Source: an uncultured bacterium (GTDB lineage: Bacteria > Planctomycetota > UBA1135 > GCA-002686595). Taken from it: DNA of 8,213 bases. Below are positions 1 to 6,061 of the stretch, piece by piece. Position numbers and translations under genes: made by a program. The notes beneath the pieces are model-generated. The model was not told the origin of the DNA and ran no database searches. It worked only from the letters and a program-made list of their open reading frames with translations. The DNA lies in assembly GCA_902826945.1 (NCBI GenBank), contig CADEGS010000199.1, forward strand, positions 1 to 8,213, written 5' to 3'. The stretch's first letter is position 1; the number at the start of each line of letters is the position of its first letter.

Positions 1-175
1 CGCCGAGCGCCGCGAGGACTGGGCGCTGCCCGACCCGAAGGCGCTCTGCGGCGAGGCCTTCGACCGCGTGCGCGACACGATCCGCGCGCGCGTGGCGGAG
101 CTGCTCTCGAGCCTCGGCGTGGACGTCGAGCAGGGACGCGAGCGCTCTGCCTCGACGTCCGACCTCGACCGCTAG
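1..175 (+). CDS. ArsC / low-molecular-weight phosphatase-like protein, C-terminal fragment
   Basis: The gene enters from the left edge. Codons run from base 2 to a TAG at 173-175, giving the last 57 residues. The segment reads REDWALPDPKALCGEAFDRV, followed by RDTIRARVAELL. A tryptophan, then a DP pair, then an F-x-x-V-R-D-x-I-x-x-R-V helix is the usual C-terminal end of thioredoxin-coupled arsenate reductases and related low-molecular-weight tyrosine-phosphatase-fold proteins. In those families this part packs beside the catalytic loop and carries the general-acid Asp-Pro. The catalytic C-x5-R loop would lie upstream, outside the window, so activity cannot be judged. The final 15 or so residues are polar and look like a disordered tail. 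A tyrosine-phosphatase partner of a capsule kinase (Wzb-like) is an alternative, but the gene is separated from the kinase-like gene by the whole - strand block. The stop overlaps the stop of the convergent neighbour. Confidence 0.55.
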   Translation, partial: AERREDWALPDPKALCGEAFDRVRDTIRARVAELLSSLGVDVEQGRERSASTSDLDR

Positions 176-1944
176 CGCTCCTCGGCCGGGCTCCAGCGCA
201 CGGAGACGCGACTCGCAGCGGGGACCTCGACGACCTCCGGCGCGAAGCGCAGCGCGCCCTCGCCGCCGACCACGCGGTAGCGTCCCGCCGCCAGCCCCGC
301 GAAGCGCGCCACGCCGCCCGTCGAGCGCGCGCGGAAGCGCTCCTCCTCGAGGGAGAAGGCGAGGAACGCGGCGCGCTCCCCGCTCGCCTCGCGGCAGCAG
401 CTCTCCTCGACGAGCCACAGATCGCACGGCGGGTCCGCCGGCCGTCCCGCCTCGTCGAGCAGGCCCAGCGCGAGGCTCGTTGACGGCGGGAAGCGCAGCT
501 CGAGCGCGTCGGAGGCCTCGCCCAGGACCGCTGCGTTGCGCAGCCAGGCGGGGGCGAGCTCGCTCCGTTCGGGCACGGCGAGAAGGTCGTGGGCCCCGAG
601 AGGCAGCTCCAGGGTGCACGCGCCGGTCGCATCGAGCGGCAGGTCGCCTGCCAGCTCGAGCGCGGACGACCCGGACGGCCGCCAGTAGAGACGTGCGCGG
701 CGGACGGGGAGCCTCGTGGCCGCTTCCACCGCCAGCAGGCGCAGCGAACCGGTGCGGGGCAGCACGAGCTCCAGTCCGCTCTGCCCGAGAGCGACGTCGG
801 CGGCCCCCGCGTACGCCATGCCGCTCGTGACCCACAGCCGGTAGGGCCCCTGCCCGCCACCGATCTCGATCGAGAACGAGCCGTCGGCACCCGTGATCGC
901 GCTCATCGGCGCCGCGTAGCACAACCATCCGACGTCCCCGCGCTCCGCGCACACGCGCAACCCCGCTCGCGCAGCGCCGGTCGTGTCCACGACCCGTCCG
1001 GAGATCGTGCCGAGCGGCGGCGGGACGTCGAGGGCGACCGTCGCGAGCTGTCCGTCGAGGAGGTGCAGGATCGCGGGCGGCGACCCCGTGCGCCTTCCGG
1101 GCACGAAGCCCCGGAGCTCCACCTCGCCCGCCGGAACGCCGCGCAGCTCGAAGGCGCCGTCCTCGTCCGTGGCCTCCTCGCCGGCGCGCCCGTCCGACCC
1201 CCAGCGGACCCGGCCGGCGGCCGGCTGGCCCGAGCGCGTGAGCCGCCCGACCACCGTGGCGCCGGCCGGCAAGCGCAGCGCGACGAAGGCGTCCGCGGCC
1301 GGCGCGGCGAGGCGCGTGCGAGCGCGCGTCTCGACGCGTCCGGCGGCGCGCGCACGGAGCTCGTATTCCCGCTCCGAGGCGGGCAGGCCGGCGAGCTCGA
1401 AGCGGCCCTGCGCGTCGCTGGTCGCCTTCGCCCGCGGAGGGCGGAAGGTGGTGCGCGGCGGCAGCTCGCGACCGGCGGCGCGGCGCACGCCCGACGCAGC
1501 GTCGAGAGCGTCGAGGGTCAGGCCATCCCCCGCGAGGCTCTCGGGATCGAGATCCTCCGGCGGCAAGAGGCAGGCGGTCACGCTCGCGCCCGCGACGGGC
1601 CGCCCCTCGGCGTCCTCCACCGCTCCGAGGATCCGCGCGCCGCGCCACAGCGGGATCGCGATCGGCGCGCCGAGCGCGGAGGGATCGAGGCGGCGCACCG
1701 TGGTGCACCACCCGGGGCTCTCCACGACGAGCGCGAGGCTGCCGTCGAAGGCCTCGGCGCTCTCGGAGAGCCGCACCTCGGCCCGTCCGCTCGCGTCGGT
1801 CACGACCGCGCTCGCGCCGACCTCGAGCGCCAGGCCCGCCAGCGGCGTCCCGCTCTCCCAGTCGACGACCTGGAGCACGACGGGGACGTCGCGCGCGAGG
1901 AGCAGCGAGACCAGGAGGCCAGGGCCGAGCGCTGTGAGCGTCAT
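172..1944 (-). CDS. Exported multi-repeat carboxypeptidase-regulatory-like (Ig/transthyretin-fold) protein, 590 aa
   Basis: No enzyme domain is visible. The protein is built from repeated beta-rich units with the pattern G-x-V-x-D/E-x-x-G-x-P-x-x-G, then T-D-x-x-G-x-F-x-L-x-x-L/V-P-A-G. This is the signature of carboxypeptidase-regulatory-like (CarboxypepD_reg, transthyretin/Ig-fold) domains. I place units near residues 22-80, 102-200, 228-282, 311-375, 398-460 and 488-585; the second (GAVEDAEGRPVAGASV), third (ATDEDGAFELRGVPAGEVEL) and fourth (GTISGRVVDTTGAARAGL) are clearest. The N-terminus has a hydrophobic stretch (LGPGLLVSLLLA, residues 6-17) that could be a Sec signal, but it lacks the usual basic residues. 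ATG at 1944 is the first usable start, because an in-frame TGA lies five codons upstream. No clear Shine-Dalgarno is seen. There is no C-terminal anchor or sorting motif. Such proteins are usually periplasmic or surface structural or adhesive proteins; the role here is inferred. It lies 131 nt downstream of the methyltransferase on the same strand, so co-transcription is possible. Confidence 0.85.
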   Translation of the reverse strand: MTLTALGPGLLVSLLLARDVPVVLQVVDWESGTPLAGLALEVGASAVVTDASGRAEVRLSESAEAFDGSLALVVESPGWCTTVRRLDPSALGAPIAIPLWRGARILGAVEDAEGRPVAGASVTACLLPPEDLDPESLAGDGLTLDALDAASGVRRAAGRELPPRTTFRPPRAKATSDAQGRFELAGLPASEREYELRARAAGRVETRARTRLAAPAADAFVALRLPAGATVVGRLTRSGQPAAGRVRWGSDGRAGEEATDEDGAFELRGVPAGEVELRGFVPGRRTGSPPAILHLLDGQLATVALDVPPPLGTISGRVVDTTGAARAGLRVCAERGDVGWLCYAAPMSAITGADGSFSIEIGGGQGPYRLWVTSGMAYAGAADVALGQSGLELVLPRTGSLRLLAVEAATRLPVRRARLYWRPSGSSALELAGDLPLDATGACTLELPLGAHDLLAVPERSELAPAWLRNAAVLGEASDALELRFPPSTSLALGLLDEAGRPADPPCDLWLVEESCCREASGERAAFLAFSLEEERFRARSTGGVARFAGLAAGRYRVVGGEGALRFAPEVVEVPAASRVSVRWSPAEER

Positions 1945-2075
1945 GGACGACGCCCATCAAGGAGCGTGCCCGCGGCGTGCGCCGCCGCTGGCCGGCGTCC
2001 GGCCCCCCTTCGCGTGGCGCCCGCGGAACACGCTCGCGCGTCAGGGGAGAGCCCCGCCGCGCGCCGTCGCGCCGC

Positions 2076-2879
2076 TCAGCTCTTCCGCGGGCGCGCCTTG
2101 CAGACGAAGACGTCGTCCTGCCAGGCGCCGCCCTGCGCCTCCTCGCGGTAGGTGACCTCCTCGCCGGTCGGCTCGAAGTCGGCGAAGGCCAGCACGCGCT
2201 TCAGGCAGGCGGGGTTCATCTGCCAGAAGTTGCACTGGTCCCACTCGCCCATGAAGCGCGCCAGGGGGTCCTCGGTGTCGGCCATCGCGCTCGAGATCGA
2301 GATCACGATCGCGCCGCTCGGCTTGCACACGCTGCGCATGCGCACGATGCCGAGGATCGGGTCGCGCACGTGCATCAGCATCGCGCCGCAGAACACGAGG
2401 TCGAAGGTGCCCAGGCGCTCGGGCGAGATCTCGTAGATCGGCATCTCGACCTTGCGCACGCGCCGGCTGCCGAGCGCGCGCCCGACGAGCGCGAAGCCGC
2501 CGCGCATCTGGCGGTCGTCGAAGGTCTTGACCTCGTCGGCGCCGTGCGCGGCGTGCTCGGCGCGCTTGCGCGGACCCCAGTCGTGGTCGACCCACGAGCC
2601 GAGATCGAGCGCGACGACCTCGGCCGCGCCGCGGCGCTCGAACTCGTAGGAGTAGAAGCCGTTGCTCGCGCCCACGTCGAGCACGCGCGCGCCCGAGAGG
2701 TCGGCCGGGATCGGGTAGTGGTGCAGGCTCTGCGTCAGGTCGAAGGGCCCCGGCGTGACGATGCCGTCGCCGAGGTCGATCGCGTGGTACCAGGCCGGCA
2801 CGGCCGCGACCTCGCGGCGCAGGGCCTCGACCTCGGCCGGCGTGCGGGGCGGACGGGGGTGGAGCGGACCGTGGAGCAA
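2076..2879 (-). CDS. CmoB/DUF1698-like class I SAM-dependent methyltransferase, 267 aa
   Basis: Class I Rossmann-fold methyltransferase. Motif I is VLDVGASNGFYSYEF (residues 66-80), the glycine loop that binds S-adenosylmethionine. The acidic residue that would bind the ribose hydroxyls is Asp92 in VVALDLG. The motif IV strand is FDLVFCGAMLMHVRDPI (159-175). The N-terminal WYHAIDLGDGIVTPG (30-44) is characteristic of the CmoB-like/DUF1698 group. True CmoB (about 320 aa) uses carboxy-SAM to modify uridine 34 of tRNA. This protein is shorter, and the group also contains enzymes of unknown substrate, so I do not assign tRNA modification. The position beside exopolysaccharide genes makes a sugar or small-molecule substrate possible. 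The start is a TTG at 2879, preceded by AGAGGAAG; no ATG or GTG fits better before the conserved WYHAID block. It is separated by 145 nt from the oxidoreductase gene upstream, so it may have its own promoter. Confidence 0.88.
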   Translation of the reverse strand: MLHGPLHPRPPRTPAEVEALRREVAAVPAWYHAIDLGDGIVTPGPFDLTQSLHHYPIPADLSGARVLDVGASNGFYSYEFERRGAAEVVALDLGSWVDHDWGPRKRAEHAAHGADEVKTFDDRQMRGGFALVGRALGSRRVRKVEMPIYEISPERLGTFDLVFCGAMLMHVRDPILGIVRMRSVCKPSGAIVISISSAMADTEDPLARFMGEWDQCNFWQMNPACLKRVLAFADFEPTGEEVTYREEAQGGAWQDDVFVCKARPRKS

Positions 2880-2881
2880 GG

Positions 2882-2889
2882 CTTCCTCT
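2882..2889 (-). promoter_or_regulatory. Ribosome binding site supporting the TTG start of the methyltransferase
   Basis: The - strand reads AGAGGAAG, ending two bases before the TTG at 2879. AGAGG is complementary to the 16S rRNA 3' end with about five bases of spacing, which is slightly short but workable. It is the main reason for accepting a TTG start. Confidence 0.5.
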
Positions 2890-2908
2890 CGAGGGGGTGC
2901 GGGCCGGC

Positions 2909-2914
2909 ACTATA
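2909..2914 (-). promoter_or_regulatory. Possible -10 element (TATAGT) for the methyltransferase
   Basis: The - strand reads TATAGT (five of six bases match TATAAT) about 30 bases upstream of the TTG start. It is one of very few AT-rich hexamers in this region. No TTGACA-like -35 box is seen at the usual distance; that place is occupied by a GC-only hairpin (2921-2940). If used, transcription would start near 2902 with a leader of about 20 nt. Confidence 0.25.
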
Positions 2915-2920
2915 GGGCGT

Positions 2921-2940
2921 CGCGCGCGGCCGGGCGCGCG
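2921..2940 (-). other. GC-only inverted repeat between the oxidoreductase and methyltransferase genes
   Basis: CGCGCGC at 2921-2927 pairs perfectly with GCGCGCG at 2934-2940 around a 6-base loop (7 bp stem). It lies about 85 bases past the stop of the oxidoreductase gene on the - strand. No T-run follows on that strand, so it is not a canonical intrinsic terminator. It could still block 3' exonuclease or pause polymerase. In DNA this GC-rich such stems also arise by chance. Confidence 0.25.
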
Positions 2941-3024
2941 CGAATCCGCGCTCGTTCCTCGGCCCGTCGCGCTCGGGTCTCGTCTCGCGGCGTACCGCGC
3001 TCGGGCGCCCGCCGCCGCGCGCGC

Positions 3025-4287
3025 CTACGGCGGCGTCCACGGCCGCACCGGGGCGCGCGCGCGCAGGCGCCGCGCGAGCGCGCGTCGCCAGGTGCCGAGC
3101 ACCGACGAGAGCTTCTGGCGCGCGCTCAGCCGCCGCCACCAGGTCGGGAAGAGCGGCAGGTTGCGGTAGCGCGGCGCGGCCACGCCCAGGAGCCGCGCGG
3201 CCAGGATGCGCCCCCACACCGCGCCGCGCGTCGTCTCGAGGTTCGGCTGCGAGGCGCGCAGGACCTCGGGCGGAGCGGGCTCGAGCACGAGGTAGCCCGC
3301 CTCGACCGCGCCGGCGAGGAAGCGCGCGCCGCGCTCGCTGCGCGCCAGCACGAGCGAGCGCCCGGGCTCGTCCGGAGGGATCGGCCGGTGCCAGGGGTCG
3401 CCGACCGCGACGTCGGCGAACTCGCCGGTGTGGTCGGCGCACACGTGGCAGCGCCACGGGCGGTGGCGCTGCAGGATCTCGCCCCACGACTCCTCGTAGG
3501 AGAGGCTCGCCTCGCGCTCCCCCGCCGGGCCGGCGCCGCGCGCCGTCGCGCGCCCGGGCCAGCCGTTCCCGCGGTAGCGCACCGAGCGCACGTCGCGCGG
3601 GTCCTCGAAGCCCATCCGGCGCAGCATCTCGAGCGTGCCCGCGGTCGAGGGCGTGCCGGCGCAGAAGATCGCCACGGTCAGCGCGAGCTTGTGGTCGAGC
3701 TCGGGGCGGCGCGCGCGCGCCAGCGCCGTCGCGGCGACGTCGCAGGGCTTGCCGACGAAGACGCACGGCGCGGGCGCGTCCACGACCGCTTGCAGGCCGT
3801 CGCAGGGGCTCGCGGGCGCGTAGCGCGAGCCGGTCGCGGCCAGGATCTGCGCGCGCGTCGTCGAGAGCACGGTGCGGTTCAGGTACGGCGCCTCGGGGCG
3901 CGCGGCGACGTGCAGCAGGCCGTGGCAGCCCGCGCGCTCGATCGCGTAGAGCGCGAGCGCGCTCGCCGCGCCGCCGCTCGAGCCCGCGAAGCGCAGCTCC
4001 GGGTCGGCGGCGTGGCCCTCCCACAGCGCGCGCACCGGCCCCCAGGCGCCGAAGAGCTCGGCCACGTGCCCGGGGCCCGGACGGCGCTCGGCGTGCGCGA
4101 GGCCGGCGCCGGGGCACAGCGCGACGAGCTCGGGCCCCGCGCGCGCGTCGTCGCGCACGAGCGGCCGGCGCCCGCGCGCGAGGTCGTCGATCATCTCGAC
4201 CGCTTCGGGCGCGTGGAACGCGCACGCGCCGCAGCCGGCGCACAGGTGGCGCTCGGCGACCTCGCGGATGCTCCGCGGCGCGCTCAC
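3025..4287 (-). CDS. FrhB-type (coenzyme F420 hydrogenase/dehydrogenase beta subunit family) Fe-S oxidoreductase, 420 aa
   Basis: The N-terminal iron-sulfur region has CAGCGAC (Cys16, Cys19, Cys22) and then Cys58-Pro59, a CxxCxxC...CP pattern suited to one [4Fe-4S] cluster. The FrhB/FdhB N- and C-domain signatures follow in order: RFAGSSGGAASALALYAIE (99-117), CVFVGKPCDVAA (175-186), AIFCAGTPS (206-214), VRYRGNGWPG (236-245), and RCHVCADHTGEFADVAVGDPW (279-299, with Cys280 and Cys283). Founding members bind FAD and reduce or oxidise coenzyme F420. Relatives in polysaccharide loci have unknown substrates, and F420 use is not implied here. The C-terminus is basic and amphipathic (WWRRLSARQK and on), as in EPS-locus members. 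The start is GTG at 4287, overlapping the pyruvyl transferase TGA as GTGA, with GGAG at 4296-4299 eight bases upstream. The reading frame is open far upstream but there only shadows the pyruvyl transferase. Likely role: a redox step on a sugar or polyprenyl-linked glycan precursor (inference). Confidence 0.87.
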   Translation of the reverse strand: MSAPRSIREVAERHLCAGCGACAFHAPEAVEMIDDLARGRRPLVRDDARAGPELVALCPGAGLAHAERRPGPGHVAELFGAWGPVRALWEGHAADPELRFAGSSGGAASALALYAIERAGCHGLLHVAARPEAPYLNRTVLSTTRAQILAATGSRYAPASPCDGLQAVVDAPAPCVFVGKPCDVAATALARARRPELDHKLALTVAIFCAGTPSTAGTLEMLRRMGFEDPRDVRSVRYRGNGWPGRATARGAGPAGEREASLSYEESWGEILQRHRPWRCHVCADHTGEFADVAVGDPWHRPIPPDEPGRSLVLARSERGARFLAGAVEAGYLVLEPAPPEVLRASQPNLETTRGAVWGRILAARLLGVAAPRYRNLPLFPTWWRRLSARQKLSSVLGTWRRALARRLRARAPVRPWTPP

Positions 4288-5564
4288 GAGGCCCGCTCCG
4301 GCGCGCGCGAGCGCTCGAGCGTGAGCGCGATCTCTTCCTCCGCCAGGCGCACGACGTCGGGCAGGCGCTCGGCCAGCCGCGCGCGCGCCGCCGCGCGCTC
4401 CGACCAGGCGCGCCAGACGACCTCGACCGCGTCGCGCGTGTCGCGGCGCTCGAGCTCGGCCACCGCCTCGCCCAGCCCGCAGGTCTCGAACACGCCCTTC
4501 GTCTTCAGGCTGTAGGCCAGGCTCGCGGCGGGCGTCCCGCTCGAGAGCGCGCCGATGCAGGCGTGCATGCGCGTGCCGCAGAACCACTCGAGGCGCCCGA
4601 GCACCCACTTCGTCTCGCGCTCGTCGAGCTCCTCGGAGAGCACGCGCACGCGCCCGCGGCCCGCCGCGCCGAGCGCGGCGGCCAGCCCGCGGCAGGCGCG
4701 CGCGTCGGACTCGAGCGCGGTCTCGGGCGCGTGCACGTGCGGCACGAGGAGGAGCCTCGCGTCGCTCTCCGCGAGCAGGCGCCGCGCCAGCGCCAGGACC
4801 GCCGCGGGGTAGTCGGCGCGCAGCCCGAAGCGCCGGCGAGCGCGCGGGTCGTCGTGGACCAGGCCGCTGACGTTCAGGCCGACGATCGGCCCGCCCTCGG
4901 CCAGCCAGACCTCGAGCGCGGCGTGCTGGGGCGCGCGCGGCTCGAGCAGGAAGGCGACGTCCACGCCGGCGCGGTGGCGGTCGGGCTCGAAGCGCGCGCC
5001 GAGCAGCTCGGCCAGCGCCGCGTGGCTGCGCGCGTCGCGCGCCCACGCGAGCCGCGCGCCGGCCAGCACGGCTTGCGCCCGCGCGCGCGCGAGCGGCGTG
5101 CGGAAGGGCCCGTAGGTCTGCGGCAGGAGCACGAGCGGCACGCGCCGCGCGAGCGCGAGCTCCTTCGGCGCCAGCGTCGCCGCCAGCACGCGCCGGCCGT
5201 AGAGGTCGGAGAAGCTGTCCCCGCCGCTCAGGTCCCAGACCGCGTCGGCGTCGAGCAGCGCGCGCGCGCCGGGGTTTCCGAGGCCCCCGAAGCGCGCGGC
5301 GAGGCGCATGTTCCAGTAGCTCTCCGGCCGGTGCAGCCGGCGCGAGAGGCGCGCGCCGCACAGCGCGTACGCGAAGCGGCCGGAGCCGCCCTCGAGCGCC
5401 GCCTCGCGCTCGCCCCAGCCGTTGTCGAAGACCGTCACGCGCGCGTCGGGCGCGCGGCGCGCGAGCGCGCCCAGCGTCGCGTGCAGGAGCGCCGACACGC
5501 CGAGGTTGCCGGTGTCACCGGCGGCGCCGAACAGGCACAGGCGCAGGGGCTCGCGCTCGCTCAC
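4284..5564 (-). CDS. Polysaccharide pyruvyl transferase family protein, 426 aa
   Basis: This family transfers pyruvate from phosphoenolpyruvate onto sugar hydroxyls to form a ketal, giving surface polysaccharide a negative charge. Typical PF04230 features are present in order: an N-terminal strand and loop LCLFGAAGDTGNLG (9-22); WDLSGGDSFSDLYG (110-123), matching the family GGG...F-D block; LPQTYGPF (147-154); WARDARS (174-180); GLNVSGL (229-235); LLLVPHVH (271-278); and the C-terminal signature ETKWVLGRLEWFCGTRMHAC (317-336), then ALSSGTPAASLAYSLKTKG (339-357). The R-x-H of GTRMHA is the highly conserved pair of the family. No signal peptide or membrane segment is seen, so it should be cytoplasmic. 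The GTG start at 5564 overlaps the upstream small gene's TGA (GTGA), and seven residues precede the first core strand, as expected. The open frame continues upstream to about 5969 but that part is low-complexity Arg/Ala shadow. Coupling to an FrhB-like gene suggests both act on the same glycan intermediate. Confidence 0.9.
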   Translation of the reverse strand: MSEREPLRLCLFGAAGDTGNLGVSALLHATLGALARRAPDARVTVFDNGWGEREAALEGGSGRFAYALCGARLSRRLHRPESYWNMRLAARFGGLGNPGARALLDADAVWDLSGGDSFSDLYGRRVLAATLAPKELALARRVPLVLLPQTYGPFRTPLARARAQAVLAGARLAWARDARSHAALAELLGARFEPDRHRAGVDVAFLLEPRAPQHAALEVWLAEGGPIVGLNVSGLVHDDPRARRRFGLRADYPAAVLALARRLLAESDARLLLVPHVHAPETALESDARACRGLAAALGAAGRGRVRVLSEELDERETKWVLGRLEWFCGTRMHACIGALSSGTPAASLAYSLKTKGVFETCGLGEAVAELERRDTRDAVEVVWRAWSERAAARARLAERLPDVVRLAEEEIALTLERSRAPERAS

Positions 5565-5881
5565 GGGCCAGGGGGCGGCGCCTGGCCGGCGCGTCGCTCG
5601 ATGGAGCGCCCGGGCGCCTCGCCGCCGAGCACGACGCGCCCTTCGCTCTCGACCCCGGCGAGCGCGGCCGCGCCCGCGCGCGCGCTCCGGCGCTCGAGCC
5701 CGGCGCGCACGCGCGCGCAGGAGGCGAGCGCCCGGGCCCGCCGCACGCCGAGCAGGGTGGGCCAGGTGCGCAGGAGCAGCCAGCGCTCGGAGGCGCTGCG
5801 GCGGAGGAGGCTCTGGAGGCGCCGTCGCAAGGGGCCCGGCGGCCGGGGCGAGGCCGGCGGTCGGGAGCGCCATTCCCGCAC
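5561..5881 (-). CDS. Small 106-aa protein, possible truncated lasso-B2/transglutaminase-like relative
   Basis: The frame runs from GTG at 5881 to a TGA overlapping the pyruvyl transferase start (GTGA at 5561-5564). Almost every third position is G or C, matching the neighbours and supporting translation. Two stretches recall lasso-peptide B2/transglutaminase-like (PF13471) proteins. Residues 27-59 (LRRSASERWLLLRTWPTLLG and on) resemble the N-terminal hydrophobic helix of that family. Residues 73-88, ALAGVESEGRVVLGGE, resemble its C-terminal AHAWVE-x-x-G-R-V-V-x-G-G block. Between them the roughly 40-residue part with the catalytic Cys is missing, and the catalytic His position is Leu74. If the relation is real, this is a shortened, catalytically dead member, or a decayed gene kept for coupling. 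B2-like proteins do occur in some exopolysaccharide loci. The similarity is by eye and weak; otherwise this is a hypothetical protein. The N-terminus (Pro/Arg-rich) is uncertain and no good ribosome binding site precedes it. Confidence 0.5.
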   Translation of the reverse strand: MREWRSRPPASPRPPGPLRRRLQSLLRRSASERWLLLRTWPTLLGVRRARALASCARVRAGLERRSARAGAAALAGVESEGRVVLGGEAPGRSIERRAGQAPPPGP

Positions 5882-6061
5882 GGGGACCGCCCGCGTGGCA
5901 ACAGCGCCGCCCGGAGACGCCGCCGCGCGCGCGGCAACGTCCGCCTCGGGGCGCTAGACTGCGGAGCACGGGGCGCCGGCTCGGGGGCCGCGACCCCCTG
6001 CCCGCGGCGGCGGGGCCCCGGCCCCGCCGGTCCTTCCCGCGACCCGCCAGGCACGAGCCCT
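5882..6061. promoter_or_regulatory. Divergent intergenic region between the two arms of the exopolysaccharide locus
   Basis: This 180-base gap separates the - strand pyruvyl transferase unit from the + strand chain-length determinant unit, so it should hold promoters for both. On the + strand, TAGACT at 5955-5960 is a possible -10, with no good -35 at the right spacing. Two copies of GGCAAC (5897-5902 and 5933-5938) stand 36 bases apart and might be -35-like or operator half-sites. No ops/JUMPstart (GGCGGTAG) element is seen. No recognisable promoter for the - strand unit was found. Confidence 0.4.
5983..6029 (+). other. Two consecutive GC-rich hairpins in the leader of the chain-length determinant gene
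   Basis: GGGGG at 5983-5987 pairs with CCCCC at 5994-5998 (6-base loop). CGGCGGGG at 6008-6015 pairs with CCCCGCCG at 6022-6029 (8 bp, 6-base loop). The second ends 32 bases before the TTG start. No T-tract follows, so these are not ordinary terminators. They could shape leader stability or translation, or simply reflect base composition. Confidence 0.3.

Noticed and set aside
1990..2004. GGCCGG-CGT-CCGGCC hairpin between the repeat protein and the methyltransferase, as a terminator
   Set aside because: No T-run follows on the - strand, where termination would be needed, and short GC stems are common by chance at this base composition. Nothing else stands out in the 1945-2075 gap.
589..2151. 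Long open frames on the + strand across the repeat-protein gene (also 983-2155 and 1977-2915)
   Set aside because: They are Arg/Ala/Gly/Pro-rich low-complexity translations with no family motif, antisense to a clear gene. GC-rich DNA lacks stop codons, so shadows are long.
2755..4515. 586-aa open frame on the + strand opposite the oxidoreductase
   Set aside because: Its composition is dominated by R, A and H with no motif, whereas the - strand shows full FrhB signatures.
4990..5100. Alternating GCGCGC tracts, as a repeat or CRISPR-like array
   Set aside because: They lie inside coding sequence and reflect Arg/Ala codons (CGC, GCG). There is no regular repeat-spacer spacing.
4288..5361. Upstream extension of the oxidoreductase frame to a 778-aa protein
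   Set aside because: The extra 358 residues are Arg/Ala/Gly repeats lying over the pyruvyl transferase in another frame. The coupled GTG at 4287 with a good GGAG site gives the normal family length.
4563..5957. 464-aa + strand open frame opposite the pyruvyl transferase
   Set aside because: Antisense shadow without recognisable motifs.
5565..5969. Upstream extension of the pyruvyl transferase to 561 aa
   Set aside because: The added part is low-complexity and overlaps the small 106-aa gene in another frame. The GTG at 5564 sits just before the first conserved strand.
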